Source: Tieghemiomyces parasiticus
Lineage: Eukaryota > Kickxellomycota > Dimargaritomycetes > Dimargaritales > Dimargaritaceae
Assembly: GCA_027575765.1 (NCBI GenBank)
Contig: JANBPT010000158.1
Location: 1-64,000 of the forward strand
DNA: 64,000 nucleotides
Reading direction: 5' to 3'
Within the stretch, counting starts at the first letter, position 1. Each line of letters opens with the position of its first letter. Below, one piece after another: positions 57,242 to 64,000 of this stretch. The notes under the pieces are model-generated. The model searched no databases and was not told where the DNA came from. It was given only the letters and a program-made list of their open reading frames with translations. The position numbers and the translations under genes were made by a program.

Positions 57242-60133
57242 ATGGCCAGGGTCAGCCTGGTAGCCAGCCGGACTGCATCGGAGCTCGCTGCCCTGCTCTC
57301 CTGCCGTACGGGTAAGTGTCCATTTCATAACGCCCGGCCACCACGGATACCCCATGTCCATATGGTCGCGAACCCACGATGGCGTCCGTCCAATGTCGCG
57401 ATCCCCGCCCGACGACTCTACACTCGACCACCGGACCAGGCCAGCGAATGCCTCCCGATTTCCGAAGCGGTAGCTGACGATCTACCACTGACGCCCGACA
57501 GCCGGATCTCACAAGATCTATTGCGACGGTTCCGCTCAGCTCTACTAGAAGAGGACGTGGACGGAATGCTTGGTGCCTACGACAAGTTACGACAACTGCC
57601 ATCACCACCCGCCCCATTAGAGGCATCGATATCTGAGAATCGCCGCGCCCTGGCGCACCTCGATGCCTTCGACTGGGTATGCCTGCTCGATCTATTAAGC
57701 CACCAGCCCTCGCGGGAAGCCGGCCAGCGAATCGTCTTGATCTGCCGCGATATGGAGGCTACAGGCCGGTCGATCAGTGTCCGGCACCGCAATTTGTGGC
57801 TCGGGTCTTACCGTCGCCTAGGTCAATACACAGAGGCCGTGGCGGTATTTCAAACCTGGTGGTCCCAGTTTCTAGAGGGCGCCACCGATTCCGCAGGCCC
57901 AGCTATCACCGTTAGTACGGCCTCGCAGCTCCTCACTGCCCGCCACTTTGACGTCACGACCTGGGAACACTTTATCGCCTGCCATTTCATGGTGTACCGC
58001 AATGTCGAGCAACTCTTCACGGTGTATCAGACCATGTGCCAGGTGGGCATCCAACCAACTAACCAGCTGATCCATTTTATGGTGCACGCAGTTGCCTCGG
58101 ATCCAGCTGCTGACCTCCCGGTAGACGCTATACTTGGCCAGCTTTGGGATGATGCCCGAAAATTTGTGACCGAACCGGCCCAACGCCCGCCGCTCTGGGT
58201 CAGCACCCTGATCGCTCTGGTCTTTCACCGGCGTTGGGAAGTGGCAGTGTCATTACTGGAACGGGCCGCCACCCACCGCGATCACCTCCCGCCCGCCGTC
58301 TACCACCGGGTTCTTAAGCGCCTGTTTCATAACGGACAGGCCGCGCTGGCTCGGCGACTATGGGCAGCTGTTATCATCCATCCCTTGGAGGTCCCAGGTA
58401 TTGACCTGGCTGCTCCAGTCCCTATCCGCGCCCTCCCTCATGTCTATCCGCGGCTCACCTTGGCCACCGTGAACGCCTACCTCGACGGTTTGGTCAAGAC
58501 CAATGGCGGCCTTCTTGAAGCGGAAGCCCTCTTCCACTGTCTCCAAGGAGTGCCAGAGCCGGTATCCTGCCCGGGCCCGCGGTCCAACCGGCTGTCCACC
58601 GTTCCGGACCCGTGGCGACGCGCTCTTGCCCACCTCTCTCCGGACCGCCGCACCCTCACTATTATGATCACCGGATATCTTCATCACCGCTCTCTACCAA
58701 AGGTCGACGAGGTTGTCGACCTATTCAATCGACGCCACTTCATATGGGACTACGTGGCCCTCGACGCCATAACCCGGGGTGTCCTGGGCTTCCACTATAG
58801 GTACGGCGACCCTGAGGATGATCCGTTCCGTCGGAGTTTCTCGCCCCACGCAATTCTGGCGCGTGTCAGCCAAGGTGTGACGGCCGAGTTCAGCGACCTG
58901 CACCACGAGGCGGTTCAGCACGCCGTCCTCGCCGCTTACCTTCAGGAGGTACTGGACGGGGCGCGCGGGGGATCTACCCCCGAAACGAAGGGACGGGTTG
59001 GGGGTAATGGGGACGGCGAAGATTATCTGGCCCAGAGTGCCCGTCGTACCGAGACGGCATCGTTGCGCCAGTTGATGCGCCGGCTGCGAGTCGAGCGGCC
59101 CACCTTCACCCGCCTGGACCAGACCCTACCACGCAATCCCGTGGAGCTCACCCTAACTCTCCAGATTCTATTTGCCCATGGCCAGGCCCGCCAGGCCTAC
59201 GTCCTGTTTCGACGCTACGCCGACGCCCAGAGCCCGCTCTTGCACTCCACCCCGGCCCTGGCAAATTTGGTCCTCTCCGGTCTGACCCGCCATAATCTGC
59301 ACAGCGAGGCCCGCCACCTCCTACGCCGCCACATCTTCTTTACCACCCATCCGCGTGTCCGCCAGGAGGGGCTCTTGGTCATCCTACATGACTACGCCCG
59401 ACGGGATGACGTAGACGGTGCCCTCAAGACGTTCGACCAACTCTGCCGGCTCGACCCTATCGCCCAGCCGTTAATTGCTACCTTTTTTCGAAGGGAAGAG
59501 CAAGACGATTACACCCCCTTCCGAGCCTGCACCGAACCTTTCGCCGACCCGCCTCGATTTGATGGGTTTAGCCTGGTCTCTAAAGAGGAAACATACGGTG
59601 ATGCACTGACCGGTGGGCACCCGGTCCCATTGGCCGCCTACCTGCGACTGCTCGCTCTCCTGTTCCGAACCCGACGGGTCTCTCAGGCCCGCGCTCTCTT
59701 TACCCTACTTACCCACGCCATCCGTCGCTATGACCTTTTGGAGTATGAATACTACGTCGCTGCGCCACCACTGTCACCATCGTCAACAGCCTCCCAGACA
59801 AGTGCCAGCCTGCCGCCGTGGTATCCGATGAGTACCCTTTTGCGTGACCAGGTTGAACCCCCATTGAACGCAGCCTTTACACGTAGAATAGTCGAGGATG
59901 GCGATGGCCAAGGCAGTAATGTCGCAGCTGGTACGTCGACTCACTTTGATGGCTACCGTCCGCCCCATTGGTGCTCCGATTTGGCCTACGTCCTCCTCCG
60001 CGGTTGGACCCGCTGGCACCAGGCGGAATGCGCCGCTCAAACCCTAGCGGAAATGCAACGCTACCACATAACTGGTAAGCCCGATTCCGCCTTGGCTCGT
60101 CTCATAGACCAGGCCAAAGAGCTTGCTACGTAA
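57242..60133 (+). CDS. Large PPR/TPR-like helical repeat protein, likely mitochondrial
   Basis: 963 residues from ATG 57242, no clear intron, though a GTAAGT donor-like site at 57312 lies inside the frame. The N-terminus (MARVSLVASRTASELAAL, then basic and Pro-rich) looks like a mitochondrial targeting peptide. The body is built of paired helices resembling PPR units: WLGSYRRLGQYTEAVAVFQ, FHRRWEVAVSLLERA, VYHRVLKRLFHNGQAALARR, TIMITGYLHHRSLPKVDEVV, LTLQILFAHGQARQAYVLFR, GLTRHNLHSEARHLL, LHDYARRDDVDGALKTFDQL and YLRLLALLFRTRRVSQARAL. Repeat spacing is irregular. Fungal PPR proteins act in mitochondrial RNA stability, processing and translation; no orthologue could be named. High Arg and low Lys content reflects the local GC-rich codon use. 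Confidence 0.8.
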   Translation: MARVSLVASRTASELAALLSCRTGKCPFHNARPPRIPHVHMVANPRWRPSNVAIPARRLYTRPPDQASECLPISEAVADDLPLTPDSRISQDLLRRFRSALLEEDVDGMLGAYDKLRQLPSPPAPLEASISENRRALAHLDAFDWVCLLDLLSHQPSREAGQRIVLICRDMEATGRSISVRHRNLWLGSYRRLGQYTEAVAVFQTWWSQFLEGATDSAGPAITVSTASQLLTARHFDVTTWEHFIACHFMVYRNVEQLFTVYQTMCQVGIQPTNQLIHFMVHAVASDPAADLPVDAILGQLWDDARKFVTEPAQRPPLWVSTLIALVFHRRWEVAVSLLERAATHRDHLPPAVYHRVLKRLFHNGQAALARRLWAAVIIHPLEVPGIDLAAPVPIRALPHVYPRLTLATVNAYLDGLVKTNGGLLEAEALFHCLQGVPEPVSCPGPRSNRLSTVPDPWRRALAHLSPDRRTLTIMITGYLHHRSLPKVDEVVDLFNRRHFIWDYVALDAITRGVLGFHYRYGDPEDDPFRRSFSPHAILARVSQGVTAEFSDLHHEAVQHAVLAAYLQEVLDGARGGSTPETKGRVGGNGDGEDYLAQSARRTETASLRQLMRRLRVERPTFTRLDQTLPRNPVELTLTLQILFAHGQARQAYVLFRRYADAQSPLLHSTPALANLVLSGLTRHNLHSEARHLLRRHIFFTTHPRVRQEGLLVILHDYARRDDVDGALKTFDQLCRLDPIAQPLIATFFRREEQDDYTPFRACTEPFADPPRFDGFSLVSKEETYGDALTGGHPVPLAAYLRLLALLFRTRRVSQARALFTLLTHAIRRYDLLEYEYYVAAPPLSPSSTASQTSASLPPWYPMSTLLRDQVEPPLNAAFTRRIVEDGDGQGSNVAAGTSTHFDGYRPPHWCSDLAYVLLRGWTRWHQAECAAQTLAEMQRYHITGKPDSALARLIDQAKELAT

Positions 60134-60733
60134 AGAAAAGCACTGCGTGTGTTGATTGTAATAATATACTGCTTTCATCTAATTGACCAGATATACAAGA
60201 GAATATGGAATAAGGGGGGCAAGGCTGGCATTCAGTTGGAAATTTTACGACTTTTCGTGCTAATAACCAATGCAACCATGCTAATTATAGTGTTAGATTT
60301 TCATCTGTTGGCGATTTGTAAAATCGGGTAAAGTAAAAGGCGCTAAATTATCGTGTTTGGCGAAGCTTGGAGTTCCTCACTTTGACGCCATAGACGTTAC
60401 CAAGCAAAGGCTAAGGCGGACAATCGAACGGCCTAGCCATTTTTAGGGTTGAACTATTCCCCGCTTCGCTGCTAACCCGTTTATCTCCACATCATTTCGG
60501 CTTCTAATGTCTCAATCTCCACCTCATCCAAATCCACCAACTATGATGCCCTAGACCCCATTTATTATTTGTATTTCTAGAGCCGCAAGGCAGCCTAAAT
60601 TTTAACTGAACTGAAATCCACATTGAGTTTGGCCGCCCTAGCCGCGTTACCGTAAGCAAGCAGGTGGTTAGCTTGCTTTCATACGGGCTGCTACTCCTTT
60701 GAAGACATGCCTCAGGTTGGCCGCCTGTCATAG
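60134..60733. other. Spacer left of mariner remnant A
   Basis: AT-rich 3' flank of the PPR-like gene, then sequence that may include the unrecognisable 5' part of the transposon. No gene found. Confidence 0.35.
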
Positions 60734-61480
60734 GACACTGGCCAACCAAATGGAGCCATAGTCCTGGAACCGCTGGAGGAAGACCCTCGTCCGTCTACTG
60801 AACAACCAGCCCAGGTCTGCCACTCTTCCCCTAGTACCATACGCGATGTCCTGCGCAGGGACTTAAGTCTATACTGTCATTTGAACTGCTGGGTCCCCCA
60901 CAACCTCACCGATGACCAGCGCCACCAGTGGGTACGTTTTACCACCGAGCTCCTAGAGGAGTTTGACAGGGCCAGCGAGTACCTGCTGGACTCCATCATC
61001 ACAGGTGATGAGGCTCGGATGTATCCCCATGATCCATCTGCTGGCACTTGTCATCGGCGTTGGCATTCTAAAGGTGGACTTATCCCAACCCAGACCCGCT
61101 GGAGCCGTGTCATACTTACGGTTATGCTTTCAGTTGTTATTTTAACCAGACGTGGATTATTACACCTGAGGGCTAAGCCGCCCCCCGTAGTCAAGGTCTC
61201 TGTCAACCACCAAATGGAGCGCGAGTTGGAGCTCATGCTCCAGGCCTGGGAAACGGCCCGCGGAAGTGTCGACCGTCACCTCCCGTGGCCAAATTAAGAT
61301 AGTACACCGCCCTATGGTTCTGCAGACATACATGTCTATATATCTGGCATCGTAGTCACACTTATTCCAGCCTCATCCCCCGGTTTCGATTGAACCCCCT
61401 GCGACTTCTCACTGCCGAGGGACGTCAAACAACGGCTGCACGATAAGAAACCCCTCTTCATTGGAGGTGGCCATGGACGC
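60734..61480 (+). pseudogene. Decayed mariner-family transposase (copy A)
   Basis: One frame is open from 60734 to the TAA at 61297, and a further part lies beyond stops at 61397-61480. It begins after the N-terminal helix-turn-helix (DTGQPNGAIVLEPLEEDPRP), continues with STIRDVLRRDLSLYCHLNCW and WVPHNLTDDQRHQW, then YLLDSIITGDEARMYPHDP. The Asp in ITGD is the first catalytic residue. RVILTVMLSVVILTRRGLL matches the strand after it. PCDFSLPRDVKQRL at 61397 on is the third-Asp region (usually PSDYHLFPxLKxxL). The second Asp region and the N-terminus are lost or unreadable. No intact ORF, target-site duplication or inverted repeats were seen. Copy B at 42805-43195 belongs to the same family. 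Confidence 0.7.
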
Positions 61481-63788
61481 CTAGCGATCGGAGCTTACCA
61501 AGTGCCAGCCAAGTGACTTAAAATTCTGCTTTGGTAGATATATACAGCGGACTCGCAGAACCGTACCAAATAATGACCATTATTTAAAATTAATATCATT
61601 TAGCTGTGAGGAAACGTGGACTCTATGGGCCGTCTATTTATCCACCTTATTCCTTATTCGACCAATACCTGGCTATTGCGAAACCATGGCCAGTCTGCTG
61701 AGAAACATTGAACCGGACCTGCCAATAATCGTCAGAGTATTAGTCGTAAATCAGGCTAGCCTTCAACGTGACCGGCCAGTGATCTATTCCCAACTTCCTC
61801 TAGCGCGCGCGCACTTTCCCTCGGGCTGCACAGTCGGACCGGCCTTGCCAGCAAAGGTGATAGACACCGTCGCAGGTAAACTCGCCGAAATTAAACCGTT
61901 TGATTGCTAACGGAAGGCCCTTAGGGCCCGGATCATCCGTCTAATGCTTTCCACAGGGATTCATCCCAATCCCCCCCTCCCTAACTATCGTGCACGCTTC
62001 CAACTAGAAAGTAGCGACGGCAGGCCGCCTACCGTAGTGAAAGGGGCTTCTCAAAGTCACGAATTGATAGCGGTAAAGTTTCGTGCGATTCACAGCCAAT
62101 GTGGTCGCTAGGTTCCTCTGTTGGCTGTGGCTGGACCACCGATTCAATCGTCGCCAGACCAGCTCCCCTGCCATACTGCCTCGGCTAGGTGCACCCTGGC
62201 CCCGTCAAGTGTATTTACTGGCTTGGACGGTCTCCCCTCCCCCTTGACGCGGATAACTGTTAATCATATCACCACTCAGCGCCGACGAGAATTTGGTTTC
62301 CAATTTGTAGATAACGGGTTTCGGATGGCCAGGGCCACAGAGATCTGCATGACAGAAGTGAACCCTTTGACTGGTCCGACCCTGGCCCGCTAGCCAGCTG
62401 GGGAGGCCAAACCACCCAGAGCAACCAGATTTACTACGTACCCAGGTGCGGCTGCTCCCATACGCGGTGGCTGGGAATGGTTGCGAATCCCTTAGGACGC
62501 TTGAGAAAAATGAGAAGAAGGTACCTGAGTAGACCAATGGAACTGGCTGGGTCACGGCCAAGCAGGGTCGTTGATGGTCCAGATCAACGTTCAGCATGGG
62601 AACCTCTGGTCGGCAGAAGGTTGCGTAACAAACAGCTTGCCACTACACCCACCGTACACCCGGCAACCGTGCGCTTGCTGTGCCTTCTAAATCGATACAC
62701 CGAATCATGTGCGCCGAAACCTGGGTGGGAAGCACGAATTAAGCCGTGCCTCCGTTAGGACAATCCAGCCATTACCTGGAAGCGTTCGCAATGTAGTGTC
62801 AGCACAGCGAGCCTCAGCGGCATACCGGGTGCCGTGGAGAGTTCCAGCTGGAAACCTTAGTTGTTGGCCCACGTGGTAGTCGAATCGCCCTGGCCTAGTA
62901 CTAACCCGTAGGAGCATAGAGGGGAGGAGAAACGCTTGCGATATCCCCTACAGGGTGGATCATTGGTAAAAATTGGTGAGACGGTTAGAGAAATCCCTGC
63001 CGTGGTGGAGCCAATGAAAAAGGAGACGTATTCCCCCCCCCCTGCAGCCCGCCTCTCTTGCGAGTGGGGGCCATAGCAACAGGGTGAACTAGTATACATC
63101 CAGGTTCGGATATAAATGAAGAAGGAGGATAATTCACTCGGGGTATGACCAATGGTGCAGCGTCTGTACGGCTGGAATGTCTCTGGCCGAGTTTCGCCAT
63201 GCCCGCAGCCCACAGAGAAGGGGGCGTGGCCCCGTTCTATCCTAACGGCGCTGGGAGATCTAGACGGTATCAGGAATGGGAATTGGCGTCGGGTGCTGTC
63301 CAATCGCCACCACGGGTGGTGTGAAAAACGGACATGGACGACCTTCAGCGCCCTACCCTAGTCAGCAGCCGAAGCCGTCCGTGTCGGAGTTACATTCCAT
63401 CTCCCACCCCGCCTTAGTTGTCACCAATCTAGCCAGACCAACTCCGCTGTACCAGCTAGATTAGGAAATTGCGTGGTACTGGTTGCAGACGGTCACCGAT
63501 GAGACTAGTTGCGGTTCTACTCGTTCGCCCGCGACGGCCTAGACATGCCCAGGTGCAGTATGCTGAACTAAGCGGACACGACGGTAATGATACCGTGTCC
63601 GAATCTCCTCTGGTACGGCTGACTGAACCATGCTTCTTCTTGGGCGCGTGCAGGGAGCAAATGTCCCAGTTTTACATAAATACATCCGACCTCGCCAGTC
63701 TCAACCCAGTCATCAACAAACGCTTCCAACCCAACCCTCCTACCAACCCTCCTCCCCCTTTTAGTCGCCCCTCTTAAGCCTCCCCAAC
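61481..63788. other. Spacer before the secreted protein gene
   Basis: No gene supported. A 74-codon frame at 61686-61910 has a good start context (AAACCATGG) but no recognisable content. The last 150 bp before 63789 are pyrimidine-rich (TCCCCCTTTTAGTCGCCCC) with a TTTTAG site, like the other leaders here. Confidence 0.35.
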
Positions 63789-64000
63789 ATGGTTTCCTTC
63801 CGCCTCGCCTTCGTCGCCGCCGCCCTGGCCACCGCCCTCGTGGTCTCCGCTCAGCCCGCCGAGCACCGTGCCCCGGCCCTCGCCAAGCGCGCAGCCACGA
63901 CCACCTCTGCCCTCCCCGTTCCTACCGGCGGCACCGGTCTCGGTGGCGGTAGCGACGGCAACGGTGGCGGCATCGGTCTCGGCTGGGGTGGCAAGTGGTA
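63789..64000 (+). CDS. Small secreted Gly/Ser-rich protein, 3' end outside window
   Basis: The frame opens at ATG 63789 (context CCCCAAC) and is still open at the window edge (70 codons). The first 22 residues are a clear signal peptide (FRLAFVAAALATALVVSA). A Lys-Arg pair at residues 33-34 (ALAKR) is a Kex2-type site, and the mature part starts AATTTSALPVPTGG and is Gly-rich. It is likely a secreted or wall protein. Codon use is strongly biased to C-ending codons, as in highly expressed genes. No family can be assigned from this fragment. Confidence 0.75.
   Translation, partial: MVSFRLAFVAAALATALVVSAQPAEHRAPALAKRAATTTSALPVPTGGTGLGGGSDGNGGGIGLGWGGKW

Noticed and set aside
60881..61297. A free-standing 138-residue gene
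   Set aside because: It is an open piece inside a decayed mariner transposase whose homology continues on both sides beyond its ends.
1..64000. tRNA, rRNA and CRISPR candidates
   Set aside because: I looked for GTTCRA-type T-arms with matching acceptor stems, rRNA cores and regular direct repeats; the few GTTCAA/GTTCGA hits (for example 20808 and 61385) do not fold as tRNA arms.

Overview
This window is nuclear DNA from a filamentous fungus. Genes lie on both strands with 0.3-4 kb spacers. Introns follow the fungal GTAAGT...YAG pattern. The recognisable genes are ordinary eukaryotic housekeeping genes (COX19, MoaE/MOCS2B, DHH1, POP1, PRP22, NVJ2, an HRI-type eIF2-alpha kinase). Several features point to an early-diverging lineage rather than Dikarya: a BORCS7-like small protein, an HRI-class kinase, a TMEM256/DUF423 protein, a plant/fission-yeast-type sucrose transporter and decayed mariner transposases. 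My best guess is Zoopagomycota/Kickxellomycotina. That placement is inference; no marker here fixes the species.

Layout. 0-6 kb: the 3' part of a SNX41/ATG20-type sorting nexin (+), a five-exon BORCS7-like gene (-) divergent from COX19 (+), then MoaE (+). 6-12 kb: a long pyrimidine-rich leader and the DEAD-box helicase DHH1 (+). 12-19 kb: POP1 (-) and the HRI-like kinase (-). 21-23 kb: minus-strand spliced exons, the last two of which resemble bacterial RNase P protein (RnpA). 23.4-31.3 kb: a MER3/HFM1 meiotic helicase in 32 exons. 31.9-39 kb: PRP22 (+) convergent with NVJ2 (-). 40.4-40.9 kb: a TMEM256-like gene. 41-44.6 kb: a gene-poor stretch with one mariner fossil. 44.7-51.8 kb: a secreted trypsin-like protease and a 1383-residue Ser/Pro-rich membrane protein of unknown function. 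52-55.2 kb: a sucrose/alpha-glucoside transporter (-) with a 16-nt micro-exon. 57.2-60.1 kb: a large PPR-like protein. 60.7-61.5 kb: a second mariner fossil. At the right edge, a small secreted Gly-rich protein starts and runs off the window.

The genes do not form a pathway or cluster. Themes recur: RNA metabolism (DHH1, POP1, PRP22, a possible RnpA-like protein, the PPR protein), mitochondrial biogenesis (COX19, PPR), endomembrane traffic and contact sites (sorting nexin, BORCS7-like, NVJ2), and sensing and secretion (HRI kinase, protease, transporter). For the spliced genes I joined exons by eye and checked that intron phases agree. The 32-exon MER3 model, the transporter, the kinase and COX19 are phase-consistent throughout. 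I found no tRNA, rRNA, CRISPR array or intact mobile element.
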